DNA of 64,000 bases from Taeniopygia guttata (GCF_048771995.1 NC_133063.1:19903063-19967062), one strand, 5' to 3'. Positions 1-25,300 are shown, counted from the first letter of the stretch. Notes: a model not told the origin generated them from the sequence alone. Program-made: numbers and translations.

Positions 1-720
1 ACTTCAGAAAAAACAGCAAGAATAGGCAAACACTTTCAAAACTTAACTGTTAGCATGAAAAGTTAGCCATGTATCTCAGTTTAGTCCCCCCAAAGAATGC
101 TGTCTTGGTGAATGTCATCCAGCACCACCATACTTCTCACTGAAAATTTTGTGTCAGCAGGGAAGTGAGCAAGAATTAGAAAATGTAGCATTAAATAACC
201 AAACCCAGAGCATTTACCAGAGTAAAAGCACAACCAAAGTAACAATAATGAAAAAAAAAAAAAATCAACAGTTGGAAACATTTCCAGGGATGATTTACAG
301 CAATGTAATTTTTATTACTGGGACAGTCATTGATAATGCCATAGTTAAATTCAGATTAATCAGTACTGATTTTCAAAAGTTAAGAGAGAGGATCCTCACA
401 TAGTACAATACATACTACCCTGAAAGCCAGGACTGCTTTTTATTTCTTGCCATGATTTTCTATCATTTCCTATCAAGCTTTGATCACTTCTTTCCCATCT
501 TTAGACACAGACACATACACACAGAGAGACAAAAAACCAAACAAAGATGAAAATCTAACCAAACAAACCAAAGCAGAAAAATCCTACCAACCAACCAAAA
601 CAATCCCAAAACCCAATGACCAAGAGAAGGCAGGCTTTGCCAGTTTCAGAACAAGGTCTGTTAATTGAGGTACAACTTTGATGTCTCCGTAGAGGCTGAA
701 ATACTAATGCACTAACAGAG
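1..720. other. Upstream AT-rich flank, no gene seen
   Basis: AT-rich DNA ahead of the ARRDC3 CpG island. It contains an A-run near 249-264 and an A/C-rich low-complexity stretch around 525-620 built from short AAACC-like units. The small open frames here have no recognisable domain and look like chance frames. Base composition changes sharply at about 725, where the promoter island begins. Confidence 0.6.
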
Positions 721-724
721 CATC

Positions 725-911
725 ACCTCCGCGGTGTCCGCCGCAGCACAAACCCCGCTCCGCCCGGCCGGGCGGCACCAAACGCACTCCGCCCGCTCCC
801 CGGCGGCGGCGGCGCGGAGCCGGGGCTGCCCCGGCGGGGCGGGGCGGTGCATGCGCGCCCGCGCTTGTTTGTCACACGGCTTATAAGGCGGGGCCGGCGG
901 CGGCGCGGCAG
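725..911 (+). promoter_or_regulatory. ARRDC3: ARRDC3 CpG-island promoter with GC boxes and TATA-like element
   Basis: The block is very rich in G+C and CpG, in contrast with the AT-rich DNA upstream. Overlapping GC boxes (Sp1-type GGGGCGG) lie at 833-847. A TTGTTTGT element at 865-872 resembles a forkhead/FOXO site. A TATA-like TTATAAGG lies at 881-888, which would put transcription start near 910-915, about 200 bases before the start codon. ARRDC3 and its relative TXNIP are known to be stress- and nutrient-responsive, so a forkhead-like element is plausible. The factor assignments are inferred from motif shape only. Confidence 0.7.
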
Positions 912-1114
912 CGCCTTTGTGGGGAGACGCCGCGTCGGCACCAGCGCCGCCCGCGCCGCGGCCGGGGCTCCCCGCCGCCCCCATGAGCCGCCTGTAGGGT
1001 ACGCGCTGCAGCACCCCTGCGCCCCAGGGGCTCGGGGTCGGTTGTTTTTTGGGTTCCCCCTTCCCCCTTTTTTTTTCCTTAACAGTCTATTTTTCTACAC
1101 TTTGCTATAAAACC
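912..1114 (+). other. ARRDC3: ARRDC3 5' untranslated region with minimal upstream ORF
   Basis: This is the inferred 5'UTR between the expected start site and the ATG at 1115. The first half is GC-rich and the second half (1041-1080) is T-rich. A five-codon upstream frame (ATG AGC CGC CTG TAG) occupies 983-997. Its start context is weak because -3 is C, so it may slightly dampen translation. No splice junction is evident. The transcript start is inferred from the TATA-like element. Confidence 0.55.
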
Positions 1115-12168
<11,054 letters not shown>

Positions 12169-14905
12169 AAGAATCCATAAGAAGCTGACTTGACTTGGGT
12201 TTGGAATCGTACCTGCCGTGTTGAAGGTCAAGGCATCATAGTGGAGACACACTTTCAAAGAAAGTGGGTTTACTCTTGCCTGTGTGGTGAATAAATGAAA
12301 ACAACCTGTGATTATGCTTTGAAGCCTACAGTAACATTGTAGGACTGCTCCACATGCTTGAAGAACTGAGCTTTCCCCCCCTCCCTCTTAAATACTGGCA
12401 CATACTAGGAGCAGCCTTACTAACCTACAGTCATGTGTGTCCAAACACTCAAACCACATTAAGAGAGGTTTGGCTTCCTCTTACAATTTGGAAATTTGCA
12501 CATGCTTATTGCTTACATTGTGCGGTTCAGTGTCACTACAGCTTTTTCTCATTTATGTCGGACAGTTGTTAGCCCTTTCTTATGTCTTGTGGTCCGCACA
12601 ATAAGGAGCAAAAGAAAGCTTTGACAAAAAAGAAAGAAAGAAGCAAACAAAAAACCCAACAGCAAGAGACTTTGACAAATGCACTGACTTTTCTTTTTTT
12701 TTTTAATTTAATGTAGCCTGGACTTTACCTGCATATGCACATGCTCAGAATTGTCCTAGTAGGCTGATCATGTATCACCTCTTCAGCTTGGATCCTATTC
12801 TGGATTTATTTTACAAACATCAAATGCCTTCAAGCCAATCCTTCTTGCTGTATGTTTTGCAGCCTACTGTAGTAAATAAGCAACAAGATATGGGGATAGG
12901 GTGGGAGGGTGAAGAGTTAGAAAGAAACTAATAGACTTTGTCAAGATTGTATACTTTCTTGATTTCTTTTAAGAATTTGTTGCCTTTCTACTATTATCGC
13001 AAAGCAGCATTTTGTTACAGACTGCCTAAAAATCACTTAATCTCAGGTGAACTCATCACTTGCCAAACTGTTGGAATGCTATTTGTTTTTTTTACATTGC
13101 ACTGTTTAGTTCTTTTTTTGTTTTGTGTTTGTGTTTGTTTTTTGTTCTTTACTTGAGAGGGAGATCTGGAATAAGGACATACACAAAAGTTACAAAACCC
13201 TCCTCATTCCCATTTCTCTTTCTGCATTATAAAAAAAAGATGTTCAAGTTGTGAAGCTCTAAAAGAAAGGCATAAATGAAAGCAGCACCAGCAGACACCA
13301 GCTTTTCCTCAAAAGATTCTTAAAAGGAAGTGGTCGTACACTGCCTAGGATTCACAGACAAACCAATACTTCAAGTGGTAGGGATAGGAAGGGAAAGTAA
13401 ATTTATTTTTATATATAGCTACTTAATCACCAAAAATTCTATATGTGATGGGTGTAATAGAAAGTATATTTCAAATTGCAGGAAAAAGCTGCTTTTATGC
13501 TAAGAGCTCAGTTTGTGCACTTTGTATTACCTTCAGGGTTTATGATACTGTACAAGATTACAAGTGTAATTAAAGTGAGAAAGATCCATGTTACCAGCCG
13601 TACCTAAATATGAGTTAGCTGGAAGTGCTTTGATAACTGCATCTTCTGTGACACTCTCAAGAGCTTTAAAACAAACAGAACCTTGAATTATACCATGTAT
13701 TCATGCAGAATGTAAGAAAACATATGGAAAGAGCATTTGCCTTTGAGTATGCCCCAGGAAAAATAGTGCAATGAAGCCATTGCCTGTGCTAACAAATACC
13801 AGTGCTTACATGCTAGAGATGTACAATGGAAGTCAACTTTGTTCTTCAGAAACTGTGGAAACAGATCACTGACAAAGGGACACCATTCTGGTCTTGGCTG
13901 TTTGAACAAATCAAGATCTAATCCATCAAATACTTGTCTCCTTGTGCAGTAAAAAAACTCTGAAGAGAGTGGGAGAGAGGAGGTTGGTGTTTCTGCATGG
14001 TGCTCATTTTTAAAAACCTTTGCCTTGTTTTTAAGGCTTCATAAATGTGACAAAATAGGCTTTTCCATAAGTGGCCTTTATGAGAACATGAAATATCATT
14101 CATGTTTCAAAAATGACAACAGGGTGATAAAATATAAATGAGTCGCGTTTTAAGTGATTCAGTTAAAAGGCTTGGGTTTGGAGCGGGAATATTGGCAAAG
14201 AAGGAAATTGGATGATGTTACTAGGCCAATTTTGTGGATGTCCCTTCCCTCTACCCTCTCCAACCAGACAATTTTTAAAGCTGATGGGATCGTTGGTATA
14301 AAAGGGCATTTGGTGGTTTTACTTTTTTTTCCTTTTTTGTTGTTTTTACAGACTAGGGAACAATTCCTGATATATACAGCATTAAAGTACTTACCACAAT
14401 ACAATGGAAAATTGCATATGAGGCAGGATTGACCAATATCATAGTAATTCACTTGGCATTACAGTCTTTATGATTAGAATGAAAAATTGTATAAGTTTAT
14501 CAAATAAAGACTTCCATTTTAAATTACTCAGAGGTGTTGCTCTCCCACAAATATTGGTCAATTCACAGCATTATAAAACTTGAGGTTCACAGTTGAAACC
14601 CAGTATTTGATAGAGAATTATGAATTAGGAAAAAGTAAGTAAAATCCAAACATTAGAGAAACAAAGTGCAATATTAAATGTTTGCTTTATAGATTATATT
14701 CTATGGCTGTTTGAACTTTTTTTTTGTTTTTAGTTTTGGTGCTGAATATGTCCTTGTAGACTCTTGTTTTAAGAAAACAGTATGTGGAAAACAAGTTTAA
14801 TTTTTCCTATTGCTCTTCCTTGTGAAAAATAAACTTTTGTAAAAAAAAAAGGTTTTAAATGTTGTATCTATGTGTAAAATAAAAAAACACAAGTATTACA
14901 TAATA
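12169..14905 (+). other. ARRDC3: ARRDC3 3' untranslated region
   Basis: A long 3'UTR is expected for ARRDC3, and no splice structure or coding exon is visible here. It is AT-rich, with T-rich blocks (for example 12690-12710 and 13080-13150) and scattered ATTTA pentamers that could act as AU-rich stability elements. Candidate ends follow AATAAA at 14503, 14828 and 14878; an early AATAAA at 12290 is weak because it sits just after the stop. The exact 3' end cannot be decided from sequence alone. Confidence 0.75.
14503..14883 (+). terminator. ARRDC3: Cluster of three canonical poly(A) signals
   Basis: AATAAA occurs at 14503-14508, 14828-14833 and 14878-14883. The second is followed within 10 bases by an A10 tract at 14841-14850. 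Together they mark the probable end of the ARRDC3 transcript and allow alternative 3'UTR lengths of about 2.35 to 2.7 kb. Confidence 0.65.
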
Positions 14906-15743
14906 TAGGAACTTAGTGTGGGAAAACATGTATTGCTTTCTCAAAAAATAGAGAAAAACTATTTCTAGAACTATACCGCTGAGTACCGCTGGAGTCTAGT
15001 TTTGGGATCCTGTCTCTTATTTACATCACTGAGCTCATGGGGCCAGGTCCCAGATAAGAAATGCCTTTTTAGGACTCTGTATCACATTACAGCTGCAGTG
15101 ACCCTGTTTTGAGCTGTCTGGTCCTTTGCCTGAGGAGGTGACACAAATTTTGGGGAGTAGGAGGGAGAGGTCTAGTTTCAAAGGTCTAGTTTGCAGATGG
15201 AACTTTGATGTGAAGTTTGTTGCTTTGGGGTGTAGAAAATGTCCTTTGCTGTTCCCTTGGAAATAAGGAGACGTGGAAGTGTGTGCCCTGTGTAGTGCTG
15301 TTGAGGCTCCCCAGTGTGCCAGCAGCATGGCAGTGCTGCCGTATGTCCTGTATGCTATGCATGGGCAAAATGGATTGTCATCATCCTTCAGGATCAGCAT
15401 GTCATTTGACCTGTGAGAAGCTCAGGGGCTTGAGTGGCAGGCTTGCCCTCTGCACCTCTGTTGGTGTTTCGGTACTGGGCCATGATGTTCCCACAGTACT
15501 GTATTTTCAGGCATGCAGCTGCTAATGTGGGTGACACACTGATCCAACACCCTACATAATACAACCAATAGGACCTCCTGTCTAAACAGACTATTTCAGC
15601 TTAATTTTGAGTTTGTTTTTGGTGAAGAATTCAGACAGACTTAATTTCCTCCTTATTAATAGCATTGTTAATAATATTCGCCTAAATTCAGGTTAAAACC
15701 AATAAATGTGACGCTTGTAATTTTGCTAATCTGCTTGGAGATG
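14906..15743. other. Intergenic gap between ARRDC3 and first LTR
   Basis: No gene recognised. Short open frames around 15035-15525 overlap on both strands without a domain or plausible splice pattern. The sequence is less AT-rich than the 3'UTR, but no repeat family was recognised. Confidence 0.5.
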
Positions 15744-16322
15744 TGTTACTGCGTATAACCTCTGCTTGCAAAGAAGGATGATGCAGCTTTCCCTAATTGC
15801 CCTACCAGTGGGCTAGGGAGGAAAGTCACAAGAGTCAAGTGAGAAAACTAATGAGTTGACATAAAGACAGTTTAATAAAATAAAAGCCACAGACACAAAG
15901 CATACCAAGGAATTCCTCCCCAGTGAATTTCCAGTGGGCAGGCTTGGGTTCAACCATCTCCAGGAAATCAGGACTCCATCATGCCTTTATGGTGACATGG
16001 GAAGACAAGCTCCATCAATCTGAATGTTCTCCTACTTCCTTCTTCCCCCACCTCTATGCTGAGCATGACACCATATGTCCTAGAATATCCCTGTGATTCA
16101 CTAGGGATCAGCTGTCCCAGCTGTATCCCCTCCTAGCTCCTTATCTACCCCCAGCCCACTAGATGATGGAGTGATTCAAGAAGCAGGAAAGACCTAGATG
16201 CCTTGTGAGCTCTGCCCAGCAGTAACTACAACATCTGTATTGTCAGTGCTGCTTCCTGTGCAAATCTGAAACACGTCCCGCTACTGTGACAGAAATTAAC
16301 TACCCCAGTCAAAACCAGAACA
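15744..16322 (-). mobile_element. Solo LTR of an avian endogenous retrovirus, family A, minus strand
   Basis: The right end, CCCAGTCAAAACCAGAACA, is the reverse complement of the common avian LTR start TGTCCTGGTTTCAGCTGG in degenerate form. The interior matches the same LTR as recalled: the GAAAACTAATGAGTTGA and ATAAAGACAGTTTAATAA region (U5/poly(A) side), CCATCTCCAGGAAATCAGG, and GCTGAGCATGAC near the TATA position. The left end TGTTACTGCGTATAACC aligns to the LTR 3' end. The length of 579 bp equals that of the sister copy at 45538-46117. No retroviral internal region flanks it, so it is a solo LTR. No target duplication is visible, so it is probably old. Confidence 0.85.
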
Positions 16323-19300
16323 AACTCCTTCATAGTTAAGTGACTATATATGTATACATATTTTTTAATACCTGAACAAACCCTTCTAATGCTGTGTAAC
16401 AGTTAGAATTTAAATTAGCAGCATTAAAGGGACACTCTGCTAGCAGTTCTGCACAACATCTTGAAATCCTGTATTTTTAGGAGAGTACCTAACTTAGCTG
16501 TATTGTCAGTGTTATAAATTTTGAAATTATCAAAGTTGTTATTTGAGACCTTGAGAATTTCTAAATGCAGATGTTTATTTCTTTACATAAATGTTATAAA
16601 TGCAAATATATAAATATGTACAAAACCCTGTTACACTAGGATGTAAAACTAATGGCTTTTCCACCTCAGACATCCATTGAAGTGTACAGAACAGCAGCAT
16701 GTTACAATTGCCTAAGCACTTGAGCTTTGAGAAGCAATGCTGCAATATGGATCAAGATATTTTCTGGGAATTAGCTAGTTAAAACATGTACCTATACTTT
16801 TTAAACCCTTGCTAGATTTAAGCCTTCCCTTGCTTTACAGAAATGGACCACTACCTTGCTGTGATCTTCATCTACCTTACCTTTCCACAGCATAGCTACA
16901 AAGCATGAAGTCCAGGTACCACAGTGACGAAGGATCTTCAGAAGTAGCTCTGGAAGCTGGGCAGCAGCACAGCAATGCTTTTCCACAGGAAAACATGTTT
17001 GCCTGGGCTGATGCTGCTGATCTGAACCAATTCCTGCAACTAGGTACACAGCTATATTCAACTATTGCAGAGAGACAAATGCCCAGCAGAGATTTTTCAT
17101 AGTCTAGTAGTGCAGGAAGACAGCTGTTCCTGGGGCCACAGAGGCCGGATGTCCTGCATCTGTTGTGGATTTTGGATGGAGTCCCCCTTCAGAGACTCAC
17201 AGACATGTTATGGATTACCAGCATTTGCACTATATGACCATTCCTGTGGATTTTAGCTCCTGGATTTTGATATTATTAGTGAAAGTCACCTGCAAAGGCA
17301 GATTGTCAAGCACATTCCACCTTGACCTTCACATCATATCCTGGAAATAGCAGAAAAGTAACCTATATCTTCTCCCAGCAGTCATTCACTCCTGGAACTC
17401 CACATGGATACAGCATGCTATTTCTAGAACTGGATCTCCCTACCTAGTGGATGTTATGACAGAGCAGTAGCTTCTGAGTAGAGTCCAAGTGCTGCCATGA
17501 AATCCAAGTTGAACAGTGTACCTTTCACCTAGTATAGCACCTATTCGGGGATTCAGAGTTCAGAAGGACACTACCTGTTGAGTTTGCTTCAGGCACCCTG
17601 CCTGAAATGTTTGTCATACTTCGATGAAAGACAATTACCCTGATCAGAGAAGAAGGGAGTGCTAAATATAACATAAAAAATGAATTATTTAGATGTATTT
17701 TGAGGAGGGAGAGGAATGTACTATTAAACTATTAAAAAACACATCCAGAAAGTTAGCCTGGCACTATGTGATAATTCTCCTGTGTTTTACACAGGAAAAA
17801 CTCAACTGTCTCTCTAAGACAGTGAATTCCATCTAACATGAGCAGGTTCCTTCATGATCTTCTGCTGGGGCACTGAGGGGAATAACCAAGCACACATGTA
17901 TTCCTCTTGCTCCCATATGTCACTACCAAGAGTCTATCGTCTTCCATCACTAGTCTTTCCAGGCTAAAGCATGCCTTTGACTCACCAACTCTCCACCAAA
18001 TGCTTTGTAATGGCAAGGCCACGACCTGTTACCTGTTTATTGGTGTAGCAAATGTTATTTCTAAAATGAACTGATGAATGTGACGCCATTCAATCTTTCT
18101 CAAAAGAGATATGATACTTTTTTCAGCTGAATAGTAGGTTGGAGCATTGGAGGAGAGGAAAAATTATTTTAAAATCTGGTTATTATTTATCTGAAAATTA
18201 ATGCAATTTACCAGAGTTAAAAAAGGCCTTGCTGTGATTGGACTGCCTTGAATTAAAATGAAACTCCCCACTGCAGGTGGTCAATATTCAAGGCAAAGCT
18301 GTCATCGTTGCACATCAGCTAAGAAACAGAATTTAAGAATACCTTCTGTAAAAGGTGTCAAGTATTCAGCAGGTAATAACTTCTGATTAATAAATTGCTT
18401 GTTTATTATTTACAATCTTGCTTGGGGTGTCTACCCTAAGTCAGTTGAATTTTCTTGAAACTGCTTCATTTCTTCTGTAAGTAGCCCATTTTTCCTAATT
18501 AAGAATTCCAAGAAAATAGATCATGATAACAACTGCATCTTTACTTAAAAAAAAAAAAAAATCAGTATTAAATATGCAACATAAACAAAGAGAAGCCTGC
18601 AGCAATGTTTTACAGCTATATAATTATCTACAATAAATTAAACTAAATGGTCCCCTTCCCTATCATTTTACAAGATAAGACAGGAAAGACAGTTTTACTG
18701 CTGGTCATTGTTTTTTTAGTCTATCAGCACTGTTTATGATGACAGAGTTGCACAGCTCTAAAATAACAAAGCAGTTCTTCAGTTGTACCATGTAAAACTG
18801 ACCTCCCAAAGAAAACAAAGGAAGAAAATTATGTGGCCTGTGCAGAAGCGGAACAATGTAAATTAATTCAAATATAAAGCCACAAAATTTCTACTTTCTT
18901 TTTCTGATTTTCTCTTCTTAACCCTCATAGTTCAAAGTAATTCAAAGGAAGTAATAATCTTCTCTTAATTGCTGTCTTTCTCTTCCTAAATTTTTTCAAA
19001 CTTTTTAATGTTTCAAAATATCCTACTTCTTTTCTGTGCATATAACTTATGCTACCATAAAGCCTCATATAAGCCTGTATTTCTTCAAAGAAAACCCATT
19101 TCATCCAACTTCTCAGAATAAGTTTGAAAATACACTATAATCTTTCTGCCCCAGTCACATTTTATGGAACAAAAATGGAACAAAAACTAGGAATACTGAC
19201 TAGATAGACTTTTGAATTCCTTGTATAAAACTGACTTTTTATTCATGGTATGAACGACTAAAGAAGCAGTTGCAATATGGGAAATATTTAAGGTGTTTCA

Positions 19301-22300
19301 GCATTATTATCATGAATTATATCACAATGAATGCAAATTTACTTATCACTTGAAGGTGATTTTATCACAGGTTAAAAGCATTCAGAGGAACCACTAATTA
19401 ATTAGAGTACACTGCAGTGAACTTGTATCTTTTTACCTGGAGTTAACAGCTCCTACCTCTATCTCACAATTACCCTTCCACCCCCCAAAAAAGCCCCAAA
19501 AAACAAAGTACTACAAACTACAAACAAATTAAGTTTTAAACAGGTTTATAAGCGGCATTTTCAAGGAAAACACTGCTTTAATGCAGGCTATAGTACCCTG
19601 CACTTGTAGGGTACACATAGTTTTTTGCTTCCCATATACAATTAGAAAGTAATTTTAAATTACATTAATTTATTTGGCATATATTTGGTACTCTTCTATG
19701 ACTGCACGACTGAATATTAACTAGGTTTCTGGCACAACCAGAAGAAACAAGAAATATTACACTTCAGAGCATGGTTAGAGTTGAAACAGAGCACAAGAAG
19801 CATGTTTTATTTGCTGCTGTGAAAGGCAAGCTCCTCTGTGCTAAACCTTATTCTCTTGGCAACTAGTTGATAAATACAAAATACTCCAACAAATCATTCT
19901 TTTACATTTGCTCAAAGTGAGCAGATCTGAAAAGACAAAAAGCTGCTATTATTACAATTAAAGAGCAGTGCAGGGGGAAGGAAGAAACCCAAATTTTGCA
20001 ACTGGTGACTGGCCCCTCTATCCAGGGTGTCCAAGCAGCCACCAAGAGAGAAGCCAGACATCTCACCTCTGACGAACACACAGATATTTTTAGCTCAGTA
20101 GTGCAATCTGAAATTTTCAAGTGCATTGCAACAGGCAAGTCTCTTGCTGAAAGCAGTGAGAGGCCCTTCAGAAACCTCTGACAGAAAATTCACCGTCAAC
20201 ATGCATCTACCTCCATCACCTGTGTGAGCCCGCAGGGAAGACGTGCACAGCCCCAAACACAGGCAGACCCAGACAAAGGGACTGTGGGTAAGGAACAGCT
20301 TTGATTTATGTGATCCACAGATCTCTTGACTGATTACACAAAACAGAGATCTGTCCGGTTCAGACAAGGACAGTTTAGACTTGGATGTGCTGTTTTGTTT
20401 TCCAGCTTTATAAGAAGATGGGGTTTTTTTCTGCAGCCCATAGATCTTTCTAAACATGGCAACAGTTTTTAAAAGGGGTTTCAAAATGCTGTTACTGGAT
20501 TATTCTATGGTGCTCTGAATTGTACCCAGGAACTCAACCAAGCACTTTTTTCCTGCCCTCGTGCAAGGCAAGTTGTTGACAGGAGGAGCAAGCACTCTTG
20601 TGAACTTTAAAAAGTTTCACATTCATAAATTGCAACCCAGACCCCCAAGAAGCCTTCAGGCTAGTGTTGTTACAAGAAGACAAAGAATGGAAAAAACCTA
20701 AGAGCAGTGGAGCATGCTGAAAACCAAAAGCTACTGGGATTTGTCAGTGGAAACAGTGTATGCCATGAACATAGCCAACACAATATAGCAAGAAAACTTC
20801 TTGTGGTGCCTCTACTTAATTTCCTCAGAGGCAACGGGTGCCATCTGTTTGCTTTAAGTTTAGTCCTATGTCACTCAGCAACATTTGAATGTTGTGGGTG
20901 AGCACAGAACACTCCACACTGAGCAATGCAAACATGGGCAACCACCTTAATAGGTGTGCTGTGGGAGCACTGAGTCTCACCAGCAGGATTCAGGCACCAT
21001 CCTCTCCAAGCAAGGATAGCAAAAGTGCAGCCTCATCCTCAGCAAGGGCTGTCTGACTCTCAGGAGCAGCTGCAGGGAAAATCAGTCTCTTGGCTCCTGA
21101 TATAAAAGTCCCTTGGCTCCTGTTTCTAAAAGGTGCTGCTGACAACAGGGTGTCCAGGGCGAGGAAAAGAGACCATGTCACCATGTTCCCAGTGAGGGTC
21201 AGATCTGTCCACACATGCATGAGTTTTATATTCTTGGCTTCTCCTCCAGAATTCACAGCTGACACTAGTTATTTCTAGGAGTTGTCTCTCTCCAGAAGGA
21301 AAAAGCAAGGGTGGGGGAAGAAGATGGTTGCAATTATTTAAATAAATAGCATATAAGTAATTGGTCTTATTAAAGAAATAGAAATAATAGGCTCAGCCTT
21401 TTCACATCTTGTGTACTTATATGGATTATGACAAGTTCTGTTCTGTACAATTAATTTCATGAACGTACAATTTGCTTCTACGTGATAGTACATACACCTA
21501 ACTTGTTTTCTTTCTTTTTTTTTTTTTTTAGGGGATTATATTACATAAACAAAGTATATAGAAAAGGCAAAAATTATCATCAAAAGTAGGATTTGTGGTT
21601 CACTGACAATGTTTACTGAGTTGAAAGGATGAAATTTCTTTCATTCTGTTGATTTCCTTGTAGTTCAGAGATTTTATTTACTTTTGTCTCTAAGTGAGTT
21701 CATCTAGCTCTGATTCATGACTGCTGCATTGCTAAACCTGCAGAAAAAGAAATTTTCAGCCTTCCCAGTCACCTCCCTTTTATGGAAAAAAACAAATAGA
21801 GGAGTACTTATCTCAATCCACACAAGGTCAACACAAACAAAGACAAGCAGAAAAAGACAATTCTGAGGGAATAACTAGACACAGATCTGTGAAGAACATT
21901 GTGTGTCCCCTACACCAACATCTAAACAGTCACTGGCAAATTGTGTAGATATTTTGTACGTTACATGTCTGTCAAGTAAATCAAAGATCCAGATGTAGAA
22001 TCTGGCAATGATGACATTCTGCTGATGTCTTTCAACCAGTCAGCTTGTGATTAAAATGCAGAGAAGCATAAATATAATGGTTTTTAATCAGATATGTCTT
22101 TTCAGGCACTGTTTTATTTATCAGAAAATTGACACATATTTCCCTCAGTTCATCAAAACAGTACTTCAAAAACTTATTTTCTTTTAATTATTTTTAGAGT
22201 AAAGGTTCTAACAGGAAACATCTCTCTTAAATCATAGAGAACATTCATTCAATTGTGGCATCAGCCTTCCCAATATCACTTCCATAGAACAATGAGGATG

Positions 22301-25300
22301 AAATTGCTAAAAGTTTTATATGAATGCAGGTTATAAAATTTAAACTCTTACTTCCGAAGTGAAAGGAATGAGGCACCCTATATGGTAGGTACACTGCAAA
22401 AATTAAGGGACAAAGCTTATATCATGCAATTTACTAAAGATAAATTATATGGGTGCGTTCTTGTTTTTTGTTTCTTAATTTCTTTATCCCAAGTTTTAGA
22501 GTTCTGCAATCAAAACTGCAGAATGCTCTGTTGGACTTGCATCTTCACAGATCCAGTGTGGTACAACAAGTGCACTCACAACTGCTGTGCATGTCTAATA
22601 GATGGCAGGCTGGCAGCACACTGGTTATGTCATTGAGCCCACAGATTAATTTTGCAGAAACTCAGACAGGTTCAGAGGAGTTTCTCTAATTCATTAATAA
22701 CATATTAGGTAACATTAAGAGAATTTTTTTTAGAGTAAAACATACTTTGCAATTACTGAAAAATATACTATATGCAGTTTTGTCCTACAAGTCCCTGCAT
22801 TCCAGAAAGCTGAAAGTTTTATCAGACAGCCTGTGCTCAGTTTTCTGACACCCACATCATCTCCTAATAGACACTGCTCTAATTTCCATTGCTCTCTAAA
22901 GCAACTGATGCTCTCACCAATGAGCTATTTGTCCTGTCACTCTGGAAGGGCACCAGCAGTGTCCACCACCCCCAGCTTAGCACTCGGATAGAGAAAAGTA
23001 GGTCGCTTAATGCAGCTAAGGCATAGGCCACACTGGATTGCCGCTTTGAAGACGTGTTTCCCTGCAAGCCTCAGACACTTCTGTGCACAGAAGCACTCTT
23101 CCTGTTTACTAAAGAGCAGGCTGCTGAAGCAAGGAAAGCAAGTCTCCTGTATACCCTGTGTTCATGTAACCCGCTTTCTCAAAGTGCTGCAAGTTCCTGT
23201 TGAGTTACCTAGAACAGTGGTCATAGAATAGATGGTGACTAAATGTTACAGTGTGCAAGGACATTGTTATGTTTCTAATACAATGTTTTGCCGTCTTTCT
23301 CTTTGGAGCCACGAGTGGAGTGTGTGCAGTCTATGTATGAAAGAGAGAGAAAGACGTTCCAGAGCTCCATCCTAATACCTCTTAATGCCTACATGAGGAA
23401 AGTTTAGCTATGTTTAACTCTTACAGCAAATATTACTTCACCTTTTTAATCTAAAAAAAACTGAAGTCTTCCATTTAGTAGGGACACATTAGTGCCCATC
23501 TTTTCCTTTGATTCCTTCTTGGATTTTTTTCTTTGATTCCTTCCTTCTTCTCTCGTCTTAGAGAAGAACACTAAGAAATAAGCAATATTTATGCTATTCA
23601 TTGGAAACGCACTTTTCAACAAAAAAAATTTGCCTAAGAAAGTCTCTCTTACTTAGAGTATTCTGTGTGCATTGGACACAAAGAGGGACAAGCTAGAACT
23701 CAAAATCTATAATTTGCTCTCTGAGTTTGCTCCAGGTGACTAGTGTGTTTGAAGAGTACATTTATAAGTAACATTATAGCTAGATGCAGTTTAAATGTCA
23801 TTATGCAGTCTAACTGCTGCAGCCATAAACTACATCAAACAGCTACCAAAAATTTCACTTTGCTAATTTCTACTAAGCATACATTTTTGCTTGTGAATCC
23901 AGAGTAATTCTTCTGCCATGACAGTCTTAGCATGCAGGAGACCTAGTATTTGAAAACCATCTTGGTGATCTCATTTTTCTCTTCAGAATATATTAAGAAT
24001 TTTGAAGAACACTTTCTCACCTTTATTTTTTCTACTTTTTTCACCATGATCTCAGTAGTTTTCAGGCTTCCAAAGCTGTGCAAGCTTCAAATAACAATAT
24101 ATTCCACATACTTTCCATCTCCTACATCTTATAGCATGACCATAAAGTGTTAAGTAAAGCCTCAGATAGTTCTGGATTTGAATGAGTTTTCATGTGAATG
24201 AAACACACAAGGAGCACTTGAGAAGGGTTTCTTTGCTAGTGAGAGCTACCCAATTATTTCCTTCAATATGGTTTTTCAAATCCTTGTGCTTTCTTTTAAA
24301 TAATGGAAGACCAGACAATTGCTATAATCAGAAACACATTCCTGCTATTCTAGCCTAAAGCACTATGTTAAGTAACTTGACAGGAAAAAAAATTAAGATT
24401 TCATTTTAAGATGGTTTTCAAGCAAGTAAAAAAAAAAGACACTAGCAATCTATTTTCCATATTTAAAATGCTTTGCTTCTTCTTCCGTTTATGAGTATTA
24501 TAAATAATCCTCTGAATGCTTAAAACTAGAACTTATTTCTTTGAAAAATAAATTTGTTCTACACTTTATTTTATGTAGAGGAATATTTTTAAAATGTCCA
24601 TTGAAGTTAGCCTGGTAGAACACAGATTTTAGAAGTACTCAGATTAAAAGGTTGCATGTTAAATTTCCTAATTTCCTGGGTTTATATATGTATACATCAC
24701 TTGGATAAACACTGAAAACAGAATCAGTGGTTTAATCTATTATTGCGGAGGTTCTTATAACTATTAACCATTTCAACTTCTCTGGTATGTGTAAAGGAAA
24801 TTTTGGAGGTAAACTTGACAGATTCACATTTTCCTTTATTTTATTATGTCTTTTCTAATGGTATGGCCAGTATTGGTAATTTTTGCTTAATAAATTGCAA
24901 AGCAAACCTGCACATATATTTTCTCACTTCTTTTTCCTTTACAAACCATATGTTTGAAAAGTTTCTAAAAGCTACATTATTAAATTAGTAGTTTTGATAA
25001 GTTTAATTTAGAAATAAGGAAATATATTGGAAAACAAAAAGATTATTAAAAATAATAGGCCTTGTAAATGGCACAAGACTATTTTTGTTTTATGAAGTAT
25101 TCTGTCTGGGAAAACATTTGGACTGTAGGAGCAGGAACACAGTGGTGTGTGCATACCAGAACATACAATTGCTGCTGGAGTGAAACTAATGTGTTTATTG
25201 TTAAAGACTGGGACAATGCCAGGACATCTCTGGATCGAAATCCTGCAAAACTTGCTCTGGCAGGAGCTTCCCTGCAGCCCGGGCCCAGCTCTCCAACTAT

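Noticed and set aside
712-1014. Minus-strand frames over the promoter island
   Set aside because: Composition-driven open frames in CpG-rich DNA with low-complexity Ala/Pro/Arg translation and no domain.
847-1110. 87-codon frame through the promoter and 5'UTR
   Set aside because: It begins upstream of the TATA-like element, so its ATG would not be in the mRNA. It is arginine-rich because of GC-rich DNA.
1049-1114. In-frame N-terminal extension of ARRDC3 exon 1
   Set aside because: The extension starts with TTG, encodes a T-rich 5'UTR translation and is absent from the family. The ATG at 1115 has a good context and matches the known N terminus.
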